From NCBI RefSeq assembly GCF_025460835.1, contig NZ_JAMXAY010000021.1, forward strand, positions 1 to 64,000: 64,000 nucleotides of DNA, written 5' to 3'. The DNA comes from Parapedobacter soli (GTDB lineage: Bacteria > Bacteroidota > Bacteroidia > Sphingobacteriales > Sphingobacteriaceae). A program made the position numbers and the translations under genes. The notes below the pieces were generated by a model. It saw only the letters and a program-made list of their open reading frames with translations. It ran no database searches and was not told where the DNA came from. Below, in pieces: positions 18,505-29,800 of this stretch (positions are counted from its first letter, which is position 1; the number at the start of each line of letters is the position of its first letter).

Positions 18505-21500
18505 ATGATACGTTTATATCCCTTTATCGTAGTTATCATAGCTGCTTCCGTGTTTGTTCATATAAATGTGTATGCAACAATAAAAAACCACGTTAGCTAC
18601 CTGGGTATTGAGCAAGGGTTATCAAACAACTATGTAACGAAGATATTCCAGGACCGGCACGGCTTTATGTGGTTCGGCACCTACGATGGTTTGAACCGCT
18701 ATGACGGCTATCAATTTAAGATCTATAAAAACCAGCCGGAAAATGCGGCTACATTGCCGGACAATCGCATCATCGATATCATCGAAGATGCTTCTGGCCA
18801 TATATGGGTAGCTACCAAGGGAGGTGCAGCGGTACTCCGCCAAGGCGCCGAGACGTTCCAGCAATTACATCTTGTAACCGAAAACGGAGAATACGCACCT
18901 ATCGCGTTTGCCATCACCGGATTTGCCCTGGACGACGACCAGCGACTGTTTGCAGCTGGCGAGCGGGGCGGTGTATTCAACATCCGTCTTTCCGAAGCAG
19001 GGATCCCGATTGCCGAGCCCATTGTGTTGCTTATGGAGGGGACGCAGAAAACAAATTACAATGCACAAACACTACATCTCGACCCGGATAATGGACTATG
19101 GGTAATGATACAGAATACCGGCCTTTGCTATTATGATAAGAAGGAAAACGCCATGCGGCTGGTCACTGATGAAGTCCGCACGGCCACGTGCATGGAAATC
19201 GTCGGCGGCCGCCTCTGGGTAGGCAACGAGTACGGCCTGTTCCGGTACCAACCACAAGCAAAAAAGTACATACACTACAACCTGCAGTCGGGTTTACCCA
19301 GCAACCTGGTTTCTGCACTTTACGAAGGAAAAGACGGTAGGCTCTGGATATGTACTGACGGCGGTGGCATTGCCGTGATGAATACGCAGTCGGGCGAATT
19401 CGAATACCTGACAGGGAGCGACGAAGGCGGTGTGTTGACGAGTAAAGCCGTATTTGCAGTGTATGAAGATGCCCAGTTGCGCCAGTGGATTGGCACATTG
19501 CGGGGCGGAATAAACATAATCGACCGCAATAAGGGCAATTTCGAACTGGTAAAACACCCCACCCCGGAAGGTGTTATCAGCGCGAATAATTTTGTGCTCT
19601 CTTTTGCTGAAGGCGATGCCCATACGCTGTGGATTGGAACCGATGGGGGTGGACTGATGAGGTGGGACAGAGAAGCAGACCGATACGAATATTTCAAACA
19701 AAACGAGCACCGGGGTGCGTTGAGCAGCAATTATGTGACCAGCGTACTGAGCGACAGCGATAACGGCCTTTGGGCAGCCACCTATGGCGGCGGAATAAAC
19801 CGTTGGGATCAACAAACCCGATCATTTATTAGCTATACCTGTACAGCAGCTGATTTGACCAACCACCGCTACGTTTGGAAACTCCACGAAGATAAACTGA
19901 ACCGCATTTGGGCGACAACCCTCGCTGGCGGCGGCATATATTTACTAAACCGGGAAACCGACCGCTTTGAACCCTTTGCGATTAATGTGACCGACGCATT
20001 AAGTATCTTTGAAGAAGATGACGACGTATTCTGGTTTGGCAATTATTATGCGCTGATCAGGGCAGACATGTTCACGCGGTCAACGCAACATTTCGATATA
20101 GGCCATCCGGTACGCTGTATCCATGATGGAGCCGGCAATTTACTATGGGTAGGTACCGAAGGCGGCGGGTTACTTGCTTTTGATAAGCTAAGCGGAACTT
20201 ATAAGCGTTACACCGAAGAAAACGGCCTACCCAGCAACGTCGTGCTCAACATCCTGGAGGACGACAATGGCAGTTTCTGGATTTCGACGTATAACGGATT
20301 ATCGAAATTCAATCCCACAGACCGGACATTCCAAAACTTTTATGAATCGGATGGACTGCAGAGCAACCAATTCAGCTATAATGCTGCTCTTGAAATGAAA
20401 TCAGGAGAATTCTTGTTTGGCGGTATCCGGGGGTTCAACATATTCCACCCCGATAGTGTGCGCTTCGAAGCCGCTGCACCACCGGTTGTATTGACAGATT
20501 TACGGATTAACAACCGGCCGTTCAATAGCTATCTGGATCGGACTGACAATTTATTAACAATGACCCGTCTCGTCCTTCCCTACCAGCAGGCGGTCCTCAC
20601 ATTCGGTTTCGCCGCATTAGAATATGCATTTCCCGATAAAATCAAATACGCATATTTCTTGGAAGGCTGGGATAGCGACTGGAATTACGTAGACGGGCAG
20701 CGAACTGCCCACTACTCCCGGCTGGCCGAAGGCACGTACACGCTCCGCATCAAATCAACCAATACCAATGGTACATGGAGTGGGGCCGAACGGACCATCG
20801 CCATTGAGATATTACCCCCTTGGTGGCGTACCATGTGGGCATACTGCATGTATGTAATGGCTGGTTTAGGTATCATTTACCTCTATATCGTTTACGACAG
20901 GTGGCAAACAAAATTGAAATATGAAGTAGCGCTGGCGCGTAAGGACGTAGAGAACGAACGCCGGCTTAATGAAAAAAAACTAGCATTCTTCACCCACATC
21001 TCCCATGAGTTCCGTACACCGATAACCTTGATTGTCAACCCCATCAAGGACATGCTCTATAGCGAAAACAAGGTATTTGATCCAGAAGAGCTTACCAATG
21101 TGTACCGCAACTCGCGACGGTTGCTCAGTTTGGTCGACAAACTTCTGCTCTTCCGGAAAGCGGACAGCGGAGTAGATGAACTTCGGCTTGTCAAGTTGGA
21201 CCTAGTAACGTTATGCAATGAGGTATTCTTCTGCTTTAAGCAGCATGCCGCATCGCGTGACATATCCTATCGGTTTATCTGCGGTATGGAGGGGTTGGAG
21301 GTGCTCGGCGACCGGGAAAAATTGGAAATCTGTTTGTTTAACCTCATTGGCAACGCTATTAAATTCACACCTGACCATGGTAGCGTGACGATGATGCTTT
21401 CTAAGGCAAATGAAGAAGTTGAAATTGTGGTTTCGGATACCGGTTGTGGCATCCCTGCCCATGTGGGGGATGCACTGTTCAACCGGTTTTACCGCGACTA

Positions 21501-22587
21501 CGAGGGTAATGGCCATGGTATTGAAGGATTTGGAATCGGCTTATTCCTTACCAAGCAGTTTATTGAGGCTCACAATGGTTCCATTTCGTATACAAGCACG
21601 TTAGGCAAAGGGACTTGTTTTAGTCTTCGGCTACCCACCGGAAAAGAACAATACGAAGGTCGCTTGGTATTTGAAGATGTAGGCGAACATTCGGCCTTTC
21701 TGGACGAGCTATTGCCCGATGCTCCAGAAGAAGATGCCGTTGGAGCCGAGGTGGTCCATCGGGAACTCACTCATGTCTCTGACATGGTGTCGGATGGCCC
21801 GGTGATGCTGGTGGTCGATGACAATGACCAAATCCGAGCTTACATCCGGCAAATCTTTGAAAATGATTATACCGTGTACGATGTTGACAACGGGTCCGCT
21901 GCGTTGGAATTTGTCAAGTCGTATGAACCCGAAATTGTCATCAGTGACGTGGTGATGAAAGGGATGTCAGGCATCGACCTGTGCTCGCAGATGAAAAGGG
22001 ATCCGTTATATAGCCATATTCCGGTTATCCTACTTACGGCCAGTTCATCCGCTGAGGTAAAACTCAAAGGGATAGAAGGCGGTGCCGACGACTACATCAC
22101 CAAGCCGTTCGATAAGGAACTGCTGATTGCCAGGGTATCCAATATACTTAGGGGTCGGGACCAACTGCAAACGTATTTTTACAACGAGATTACCTTTCAA
22201 AGCAACGATCACAAAATCCCCACGGCCTATAGTGATTTCCTTAGGCGATGCATCGGAATCGTCGAGGCACAACTTGATAACCCTGATTTCAATGTCAAAA
22301 CGCTGGCAGACGAAATCGGGATGAGCCACTCCAACTTATACAAGCGGATCAAATCTATATCCGGCAAGTCGGCCAATGAATTCATTCGGTTTATACGTCT
22401 CCGTAAGGTGGCACAGCTGCTCATTACCACCAACCAGAACATCAATGAGGCTGCTTTTTCAGCCGGGTTCAATGATATCAAATACTTCCGCGACCAATTT
22501 TCGAAGCTATTTGGCATGAAGCCTTCCGAGTACAAACGGAAATACGGAAAGGTGTTCAGCAAGAAACACACGTTGAAAAAGCGGTAG
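18505..22587 (+). CDS. Hybrid two-component system sensor/regulator (HTCS) of PUL A
   Basis: A one-protein sensor, kinase and transcription factor of 1360 residues in the inner membrane. After a signal segment (1-24), residues about 30-670 are periplasmic propeller repeats (FMWFGTYDGLNRYDG, LWIGTDGGGLMRWD). A Y_Y_Y domain lies near 690-770, and one membrane helix near 776-796. The kinase has H834 in HISHEFRTPITLI, an N box (NLIGNAIKFT), and G boxes (VSDTGCGIP, GFGIGLFLTK). The receiver has D1148 in VISDVVMKG and the conserved Lys in ITKPFD. The final 110 residues are an AraC-type HTH (VKTLADEIGMSHSNLYKRIK, then AAFSAGFNDIKYFRDQF). All catalytic boxes are intact. Such proteins bind an oligosaccharide released by their PUL; it is divergent from the PUL A operon that it should activate. 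Confidence 0.96.
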   Translation: MIRLYPFIVVIIAASVFVHINVYATIKNHVSYLGIEQGLSNNYVTKIFQDRHGFMWFGTYDGLNRYDGYQFKIYKNQPENAATLPDNRIIDIIEDASGHIWVATKGGAAVLRQGAETFQQLHLVTENGEYAPIAFAITGFALDDDQRLFAAGERGGVFNIRLSEAGIPIAEPIVLLMEGTQKTNYNAQTLHLDPDNGLWVMIQNTGLCYYDKKENAMRLVTDEVRTATCMEIVGGRLWVGNEYGLFRYQPQAKKYIHYNLQSGLPSNLVSALYEGKDGRLWICTDGGGIAVMNTQSGEFEYLTGSDEGGVLTSKAVFAVYEDAQLRQWIGTLRGGINIIDRNKGNFELVKHPTPEGVISANNFVLSFAEGDAHTLWIGTDGGGLMRWDREADRYEYFKQNEHRGALSSNYVTSVLSDSDNGLWAATYGGGINRWDQQTRSFISYTCTAADLTNHRYVWKLHEDKLNRIWATTLAGGGIYLLNRETDRFEPFAINVTDALSIFEEDDDVFWFGNYYALIRADMFTRSTQHFDIGHPVRCIHDGAGNLLWVGTEGGGLLAFDKLSGTYKRYTEENGLPSNVVLNILEDDNGSFWISTYNGLSKFNPTDRTFQNFYESDGLQSNQFSYNAALEMKSGEFLFGGIRGFNIFHPDSVRFEAAAPPVVLTDLRINNRPFNSYLDRTDNLLTMTRLVLPYQQAVLTFGFAALEYAFPDKIKYAYFLEGWDSDWNYVDGQRTAHYSRLAEGTYTLRIKSTNTNGTWSGAERTIAIEILPPWWRTMWAYCMYVMAGLGIIYLYIVYDRWQTKLKYEVALARKDVENERRLNEKKLAFFTHISHEFRTPITLIVNPIKDMLYSENKVFDPEELTNVYRNSRRLLSLVDKLLLFRKADSGVDELRLVKLDLVTLCNEVFFCFKQHAASRDISYRFICGMEGLEVLGDREKLEICLFNLIGNAIKFTPDHGSVTMMLSKANEEVEIVVSDTGCGIPAHVGDALFNRFYRDYEGNGHGIEGFGIGLFLTKQFIEAHNGSISYTSTLGKGTCFSLRLPTGKEQYEGRLVFEDVGEHSAFLDELLPDAPEEDAVGAEVVHRELTHVSDMVSDGPVMLVVDDNDQIRAYIRQIFENDYTVYDVDNGSAALEFVKSYEPEIVISDVVMKGMSGIDLCSQMKRDPLYSHIPVILLTASSSAEVKLKGIEGGADDYITKPFDKELLIARVSNILRGRDQLQTYFYNEITFQSNDHKIPTAYSDFLRRCIGIVEAQLDNPDFNVKTLADEIGMSHSNLYKRIKSISGKSANEFIRFIRLRKVAQLLITTNQNINEAAFSAGFNDIKYFRDQFSKLFGMKPSEYKRKYGKVFSKKHTLKKR

Positions 22588-22625
22588 TGCTGCGCCGTTG
22601 ATATTGCCACCGCTTTTTCAACGTG
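22569..22625. terminator. Bidirectional terminator, perfect 17-bp inverted repeat
   Basis: CACGTTGAAAAAGCGGT (22569-22585) is an exact reverse complement of ACCGCTTTTTCAACGTG (22609-22625), with a 23-base loop. Each arm has a run of five A or T at suitable polarity, so it can end transcription from the HTCS gene on the plus strand and the GH2 gene on the minus strand. The left arm includes the last HTCS codons, up to the first base of the stop codon. Confidence 0.75.
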
Positions 22626-22632
22626 CTCCAAT

Positions 22633-25071
22633 TCAGTCTACCCGCAACGACACCGTAACTGGTTCCAACCAAGGGCTGGTGCATGTTACCGTCACAGTAC
22701 CCGGCTCGCCCGTTGACAACATGTAGGCCAATAACCTGCCTCGGTACGCCCGGTGCGTATCGTCTGTGTAGTCACTCATGTCGGAGTTGTTGCTGCCTTC
22801 GAGTCCCAGCAATTCAGCGGGGCCATCGACCTGTACCGAAATGTTATCGTCGGCAAGGGTAACCGGTAGCCCATCTTCATCCACGATTTCGATGGTTACG
22901 TGGGCAAGCTCGTGGCTACGCCCGAGTTGCGCCCGGTCTACCGAAGCGACCAGCTTATGGGGCCGCTGCGACGTTTGGATAGTGTGCCGAGCGGCTTCTT
23001 CGCCGTTGTGGGTCCCTACCGCTTCTAATCGGCCCGCCCGGTAAGGGATATCCCAATAATAAACGCCGGTTTCGTCATCGAATCGCTTTTCGGCGGCAAC
23101 GGGCTCGCCGTTGAGCAGGAGGTTCACATCGGCGCAATTGGTATAGCTGACCACGCGAATGGTATCACCGTCGGCATAATTCCAAACGGGCCACGCATCC
23201 ACCGACACACGCCGCTGCCATGGATTGTGGATAGGGTAGGTCCCGATGTAAACCATCGGCTTATCGGCCCAGAGCGACTGGCGATAGTAGCCACGTGGCT
23301 TGATGAAGCCACCGAAGTCAAGCAATCCGGAATAGAAACCACGTGATGGCCAGCGGCCCGATTCGCCAAGGTAGTCGATACCTGTCCAAAGGAACTGGCC
23401 GAAGATGTGTTCGTTATCGCGCACCGCCTTCCAGGCGGCCAGGTCGTGGCGGTTTTCGCTGCCGTATATCACGCGGTCGGGGTAACGCTCGTGGTCTTCA
23501 TGGTACCGGCTCTCGGTATAGTTGTAGCCAGCAATATCGAGTGCAGCGGGATAGGCCGTTTCGTTCGACATCGCCACGCCCGCCAAGCCTGCGGTAACGG
23601 GGCGGCTGGTGTCGTATTTTTTCACCACCACGGCCAAACGCTTCGCGATATCGCCGAGGCGCATGGCATCTGGGGCATCGGGTTTGAACCCACCGAATGT
23701 GGCCTGCGTAAAGCCGCCGTCTTTTTCATCGCCATCCAATACCGGGTGCGAATACGGGTCATTGGGGTAGTCCACCTCGTTGCCGATGCTCCACGCAAAG
23801 ATGGAGAGGTGGTTGCGGTCGCGTTTTACCATATCGGCCAAGTCCTGCTCACCCCATTCTTCGAAAAAGCTGTAAGCCCCTTGAAACCCGGGTGTACCTA
23901 CGTTCCACCCCTCTAACCACTTCCGCTTAGGGAACTCCCACTCGTCGAACGCTTCGTTCATCACCAACAGCCCCAGCTCGTCGCACAGTTCGTAAAGCGA
24001 GGAAGCTTGGGGGTTGTGGCTGGTGCGGATGGCATTCACACCGACCTCCTTCAGCGTCAACAACCGGCGGCGCCAAACTTCGGGATACACCGCTGCCCCC
24101 AACACGCCCGCATCGTGGTGCAGGCATACGCCTTTTACCTTCATCCATTCGCCATTGAGGGCAAAGCCCTTATCGGGATCGAAGGTAAACGTGCGGAATC
24201 CGGTTTTAACCACCGACTGGTCGATCGGTTCCCCCCCCCGCAGCACGACCGTCTCCAACGTATACTGAACGGGATCGTCCAACCGCCACAACACCGGGTT
24301 TTTCACATCCAGCGTCAATTGGACTTCCTGGCGGCCGGCGGATGCAATAGATGCTTTGGTGGTCTTTTTGGCTACCGTGGCACCCGCCGGGTCTTTCAGT
24401 TCGGAGACGATGGATACGTCAGCTGGCGAAGTGGATTGGTTAGCCACGGCCACCTGCACATGCAACGTGCCTTTATTTCGGTCTACCGTAGGATACGCAT
24501 ATACGCCCCACTGTTCGAGATGCACGGGCGCCGCCCGTACCAACCATACATCGCGGTAAATACCGGAGCCCGTGTACCAGCGTGAATCGGCATCCTGGCT
24601 GTGGTCTACCCGTACCGTCAATACGTTTTCTTCGCCATACCGGACGTGCGGCGTGAGGTCGTACATAAACGAAATGTAGCCGTTTGGGCGTTTGCCAAGC
24701 GACTGGCCGTTGACGAACACTTCGCTGTGGTTGTATACCCCTTCAAAGTAGACGTACAGCTGCTGTCCGCGATAGTCGCTTGGCACGCTGAGCGTTTTGC
24801 GGTACCAACCGATGCCACCCGGCAGGTAGCCGGTGGCGCTGGCCAGCGTGGGGCTGAGCGGTTGTTTGACCGACCAGTCGTGCGGCAGGTCCAATCGCTC
24901 CCATGAACGGTCGGGTTCGCCGGGTTGTTCGCCTTCAGGCACGTCGCCCAGCTTGAACGCCCAGCCATCGTTTATCTTCTCGGCCTGGCCGAATCCGGGT
25001 TGTCCATATACATGGGCAGGCCTAAGCCCCATCGTAATACAGGCCACAAAAAAACAGATCGTCAATCTCAT
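22633..25071 (-). CDS. Glycoside hydrolase family 2 enzyme, beta-galactosidase-like
   Basis: A secreted retaining exo-glycosidase, probably a beta-galactosidase. The ATG at 25071 begins MRLTICFFVACITMGLRPAH and has AGGAAG about seven bases before it; the frame open to 25167 would run into the SusD gene. About 812 residues: a sugar-binding jelly roll (LDLPHDWSV, GIGWYRKTL), an Ig-like domain, a TIM barrel with acid/base E432 in SIGNEVDYP and nucleophile E539 in YGSENRHD, then a DUF4982-like domain (YTNCADVNLLLNGEPV) and a last Ig-like domain. GH2 enzymes with DUF4982 are common in Bacteroidota PULs. It is the last gene of PUL B, 43 bases after SusD. A run of nine G residues (24231-24239) lies within the coding strand. 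Confidence 0.92.
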   Translation of the reverse strand: MRLTICFFVACITMGLRPAHVYGQPGFGQAEKINDGWAFKLGDVPEGEQPGEPDRSWERLDLPHDWSVKQPLSPTLASATGYLPGGIGWYRKTLSVPSDYRGQQLYVYFEGVYNHSEVFVNGQSLGKRPNGYISFMYDLTPHVRYGEENVLTVRVDHSQDADSRWYTGSGIYRDVWLVRAAPVHLEQWGVYAYPTVDRNKGTLHVQVAVANQSTSPADVSIVSELKDPAGATVAKKTTKASIASAGRQEVQLTLDVKNPVLWRLDDPVQYTLETVVLRGGEPIDQSVVKTGFRTFTFDPDKGFALNGEWMKVKGVCLHHDAGVLGAAVYPEVWRRRLLTLKEVGVNAIRTSHNPQASSLYELCDELGLLVMNEAFDEWEFPKRKWLEGWNVGTPGFQGAYSFFEEWGEQDLADMVKRDRNHLSIFAWSIGNEVDYPNDPYSHPVLDGDEKDGGFTQATFGGFKPDAPDAMRLGDIAKRLAVVVKKYDTSRPVTAGLAGVAMSNETAYPAALDIAGYNYTESRYHEDHERYPDRVIYGSENRHDLAAWKAVRDNEHIFGQFLWTGIDYLGESGRWPSRGFYSGLLDFGGFIKPRGYYRQSLWADKPMVYIGTYPIHNPWQRRVSVDAWPVWNYADGDTIRVVSYTNCADVNLLLNGEPVAAEKRFDDETGVYYWDIPYRAGRLEAVGTHNGEEAARHTIQTSQRPHKLVASVDRAQLGRSHELAHVTIEIVDEDGLPVTLADDNISVQVDGPAELLGLEGSNNSDMSDYTDDTHRAYRGRLLAYMLSTGEPGTVTVTCTSPWLEPVTVSLRVD

Positions 25072-25114
25072 GGTTACTTCCTCGCTTTTGCTATGGTTCG
25101 ATACAAATTTAACA

Positions 25115-26815
25115 TCAATAATCGGGGTTCTGTTGCAGTTGGCCGTTCGAGGCGAGGATTTCCTCACGCGGGATGGGCAGCCAATAGTGCCGTGGCAGGA
25201 ACTGGCGGCCGTCTAGCGCCACCTTACGCTCGTAGCTGAAGGCATTGCCACTACGTGTGATTTCAATGCCGTAGGCAGGTACGTTTTCCGTGTCTTCGGC
25301 GATAAGCCACCGCCGCACGTCATAGAACCGGTGTTCTTCGAATGCCAATTCGATGCGGCGTTCGTAACGGACCAGCTCGCGGAACGCATCGGCACTTAAC
25401 CCTTGCGGTATCGCAGGCATTTCCACACCCGCCCGGGCGCGGATTTGGTTGAGCGCTTCACGCGCACTGAACGGTGCGCCTGCCGGCACGGCATCGGGCC
25501 CTGCGGCCTCGTTTGCCGCTTCTGCAAAGTTGAGTAGGATTTCGGCATACCGGAAATAGATCCACGGTTGCAGGCCAGCGATATTCCACGGATTGTTGAT
25601 GGGCATTTCCTCGTCTATGAACTTGTGAAGGTAGTAGCCGGTACGGCTGGTATTCCAGTTGTCGGCACCCTCGCGGCTATCGCGGCCACCGGGCACGAAT
25701 GTTTCGATGGCACGGCCGCGGTACTGGGCGCCATTGTATAGGATGGTTGCATAGAAGCGTGGATCGCGGCTCTCATAGGGGTTTTGCGGGTCGTAACCCG
25801 AATCTTCGTCGTCGATGGCTTTGCCATTGGCCATCCGGTACGCATCCACGAGGTTCTGCAGCGGCACATTGCCACCCCACCCACCATGGCCGTTGGGGCC
25901 GTTGGCAATCTCCATGGGTACGTGGCGTGCACCAACGGAGTAGTACCTTGCAAAGATGATCTCGTTGTCGGTAGACGCCGTACGGAAGAGCTCGCGGTAC
26001 CCGTTTTGCGAAATGCTGTACTTATTGCGTCCAATGACGGCCACGGCCGCATCCACGGCATCTTCCCAACTACCGGTAGCGTAGAGCGGACTGGCGGCAT
26101 ATAACGCAAGGCGCGATTTCAGCGCCAGGGCAGCGCCAGCGGTAGCACGCCCCAGCTGCCACGACGAACCATTTTCCGCCGGTAGTCCGGCAGCAGCTTC
26201 ATCCAGCTGGGCCATGGCATAAGAAATACAGGCCTGCAGGTCTTGCCGTTCGAAAAGTGCCGGATCGGTCAAGTCGTCATTCAGTTGGTATACCTTATCG
26301 CCCAGCAGCGGCACGCCGCCATAATTGCGGATAAGGTCGTGGTAGCGAAAAGCACGGATAAATTTCAGTTCGGCGATGAGCCTGTTTTTGCGTACCTCGC
26401 TCATAGGTACCTGACCAATGTTGGCCAGTGCATAATTGCACTCGCGGATGCTTCGGTAACTCCTTTTCCAAAAGGTCCCCGCGATACCCGTATTTTCTGG
26501 TGAGAGCTGTCCCCGCTGGATAAGCCAGGTGTTGTCGTCGTTGTTGTACACCGATTCGTCGGTAAGCGACGACCACAGGGCATATTCAAACCCGCGGCCG
26601 AATCCCGGTGGCGTGCCTTCTGCTTCCTTATCGGTAAGCCGCACACCCATGTATCGATTGACCACGAAAGCCTCAAACAATACCGAATCGGACAAGATAG
26701 CGGCATCTGATACCCGGTCCGTGGGTACCACGTCGAGAAAGTCATTATTGCAGGCGGTGAGGGCAGCGATGCCCGTGATGCCCATCATCAGATATAATCT
26801 TTTCAATGCGTTCAT
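25115..26815 (-). CDS. SusD/RagB-like glycan-binding lipoprotein of PUL B
   Basis: Surface lipoprotein of 566 residues. The signal peptide ends in the lipobox ALTAC, followed by NNDFLDVVPTDRVSD, the classic mature start. Core motifs are RAFRYHDLIRNYGGVPLL and, near the end, ELAFEEHRFYDVRRWLI and HYWLPIPREEILAS. It lies 38 bases after its SusC partner and 43 bases before the GH2 gene, so all three should share one transcript. Nothing is unusual in its length or motifs. Confidence 0.95.
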   Translation of the reverse strand: MNALKRLYLMMGITGIAALTACNNDFLDVVPTDRVSDAAILSDSVLFEAFVVNRYMGVRLTDKEAEGTPPGFGRGFEYALWSSLTDESVYNNDDNTWLIQRGQLSPENTGIAGTFWKRSYRSIRECNYALANIGQVPMSEVRKNRLIAELKFIRAFRYHDLIRNYGGVPLLGDKVYQLNDDLTDPALFERQDLQACISYAMAQLDEAAAGLPAENGSSWQLGRATAGAALALKSRLALYAASPLYATGSWEDAVDAAVAVIGRNKYSISQNGYRELFRTASTDNEIIFARYYSVGARHVPMEIANGPNGHGGWGGNVPLQNLVDAYRMANGKAIDDEDSGYDPQNPYESRDPRFYATILYNGAQYRGRAIETFVPGGRDSREGADNWNTSRTGYYLHKFIDEEMPINNPWNIAGLQPWIYFRYAEILLNFAEAANEAAGPDAVPAGAPFSAREALNQIRARAGVEMPAIPQGLSADAFRELVRYERRIELAFEEHRFYDVRRWLIAEDTENVPAYGIEITRSGNAFSYERKVALDGRQFLPRHYWLPIPREEILASNGQLQQNPDY

Positions 26816-26853
26816 TGCTATGGTAATTTAATAGCTGTCAAAAGGAGCCTCTA

Positions 26854-29800
26854 CTAGAAGCTCACGTTGATTCCTAAGTTGAAAATTCGTTGCTGGGGGT
26901 AAAACTGTCCGCTTTCGCTCGACCCCTCGGGGTCGAAGTCTTTCAGTCCGGTTACGGTAAACACGTTAAAACCGCTGCCATACACCCGTACCCGGCCAAG
27001 ACCAACACGCTGAACGATGCTTTCGGGTAGTGTATAGCCCAGTTCGATATTTTTCAACCGCACAAATGCCGTGTTGAACAGCCAGAAGTCGTTGCGGTAC
27101 AACCCGCCACTGATAGCAGAGGACGCCCGCTCGTTAACCTTCGGGTACGTGCCCTCGGGGTTGTTGGGACTCCACCGGTTTTCGGCCCACGTATTGAAGT
27201 AATTACCTATCGTGCCCGCTTCGGAGAGGATGTATTGCCTTGACTTGCCCTGGCCAGCCAGCACGGCCGAGATGTCGAAGTTACGGTAACTGGCGTTGAA
27301 GGTGAGCCCAAACGTGAGTTGCGGGATGTTGCCCAAATCAGTGCGCACCATATCGTCGGCGGTAATTTCGCCGTTCTGGTCATAGTCTTCAAAAATCAAG
27401 TCGCCCAGCCCCGCTCCCGGCACATGCGGGTAGTTGTTGAGGTCTTCTGCCGTGCGGAAGATACCGATGGTGCGGTACAGCAAGTATGTATTGAGGGGGC
27501 TGCCCGTTTCGCGCTGGTGTTCTGGAATACCGGGTGCCTCATCGCGGAAGACCACATTGCTCTTCACCAGCGTGATGTTACCGGATATACCGTAATTGAT
27601 TTCTCCACGGTGTTGGTAGCCCAGCGTGGCTTCAACACCACGGTTGTCTACCTTACCGATATTTTCTGAGGGCACCAGCGGATCGCTACCGTGCGGGTTT
27701 ACAATACCCGTTACCCCCGGTATGGATGCATTGCGCGGCAACAGGATATCCGATCGGTTTTCGTTGAAATAGATGAACTCCAGGTCAAATCTATCGAACA
27801 GCCGGGCGTTGAAGCCTACGTCGGTTTTTTTCGAAACTTCCCATGTGATGCTGGGGTTGGCCAGCTTGGCCAGGTCTATGCCGGCATAGATATTGTTGCC
27901 GATGGTATACGTATTGTTGAAGAGGTAGTTGTTGATGAATTGGTTGGCGCCCACGTTATCGCCACCGAGTTCGCCATACGAGGCCCTGATCTTCAAATCG
28001 TTGATAAACCCTGCATTGAACCACTCTTCATCCGAAAGGCGCCAGCCGGCGGAAACACCGGGGAAATAGCCGAAACGGCCGTTTTCGGGGAAGATGGATG
28101 AGCCATCCACGCGCAGCTGCACTTCGAGCAGATACCGTTGTTTGTAATCGTAGTTGGCCCGGCTGATGAAGCTCACGCGGCTTTCGCGCCAGCTAAGCCC
28201 CGCGTTGGTGCGGTCTTCGAGCGCGGTGCCCCCCTGAGAGAGCTCCGGCGTGAGCGGCGAGGGGAAATTGCGCCTACCGGCCTCGATGCGCGAGAGCGTC
28301 CGTTCACTTTGCTCATAAGCGGCAAAGGCTTTGACGTTATGGCTACCAAACGACTGCTCGTAGTTGAGCTTGATATTGGCCGTGGCGAGCGCCGTATTCT
28401 GCTGGAAATGCTGGAGCTGCGCACGCGACTCCCCTACTGTCCTTGGGTCGTATGTTCCCGCATTGGCATCGTGACTGTACACGAGGTACGGGGTAATGAA
28501 GTTCTTGCCCGACTCCTGTGATCTGTCGACGGCCAGGAAACCGTCCAACATCAATCCTTCGAGAAAAGGCAGCTCATAGGAGGCCCGCAGTATACCGTTA
28601 AACACCAGTTTGGGGTTGTTGTTTATGCCGCCGGCATCCGTCACCATCATCACGGGGTTGTTGTTTTCAATTCCTGTGCTGGGCATACCGTTGGCATAGC
28701 GGGCCGGGATGGTGGGGTAGGCACGGTAAATGCTGCGGAAGATATCACCCGCTCCCACCGTGGGGAAGCGGCGTTTTTCTTCCCTTCCCGCCAACGATAG
28801 CCCCGCCTTGAAGCGGTCGGTCACGTCCATATCGATGTTGGAACGGAAGTTATATTGGTTGTATTTGGTAACACCTTCTTTGAACAGGCCATCTTGCATC
28901 AGCGTGCCAGCCGATACGAAATACCGCGTGCGATCGGAGCCGCCCGACACCGAGAGGCTGTGCTGGTTTTGCAGTGCAGTGTTCGCGAGTACCTCCTGTT
29001 GCCAGTCGGTATTGGGAAAACGGTCGGGGTCAGACCCATCCCTGAATTTCTGGATATCCGCTTCGCTGTAAAACTGGTTCATGCCCCCATTTGGGTTGCT
29101 GTAATAGTCGATCTCGTTGCGTATCGCCGCATAGGTAGCAGCATCTGCCATTGACGGTAAGCGCGTGGGCGACGAAAACCCTTGGTTGAAGGAATAGGAA
29201 ACCGTGGGCTTGCCCGACAGCCCTTTGCGCGTGGTAACGAGGATAACGCCGTTTGCCGCACGGCTGCCGTAAACGGCCGCTGCCGCATCTTTGAGCACGG
29301 TCACGCTTTCGATGTCGTTGGGGTCTAGCCGTTCCAGTCCGCCCACCTGTCCCGGCACACCATCTACCACCACGAGTACATCGGTATTGCCGGTGGTAGA
29401 CACGCCGCGGATGCGCAACTGCGAGCCATCGTACCCCGGTTCACCGCCGCGGTTTGTCGCCACCAGCCCGGAGAACCTGCCGGCGAGCGAGTTGGATAAG
29501 TTGGGTTGCGGACTTTTGATCAGATCGGCACCTTTCACCTCGGATACCGAGCCCGTTACCGTGGCGCGGCTTTGGGTGCCGTATCCCACTACCACCACTT
29601 CGTCAAGGGCTTGGGCATCTTCTTCCAACACCACATTACGAGTCGCCTGCGTGTTGGCAGCAGTGCCGTCGATGGTGATTTCTTCGGTGAAGAATCCCAC
29701 GAAGCTGAAGACGATCACATCCCCCTCGGCAGCTACGGTAAGCTGGTACCGGCCAGCATCGTCCGTTGTGGTGGTGGTTCCCGCCTGCTTCAAGGCGACG

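Noticed and set aside
25104-25111. TAAATTTG (perfect -7 match) before the PUL B GH2 gene
   Set aside because: It has no -33 partner at the right distance and lies in an AT-rich gap in which such matches occur by chance; cotranscription with susD is simpler.
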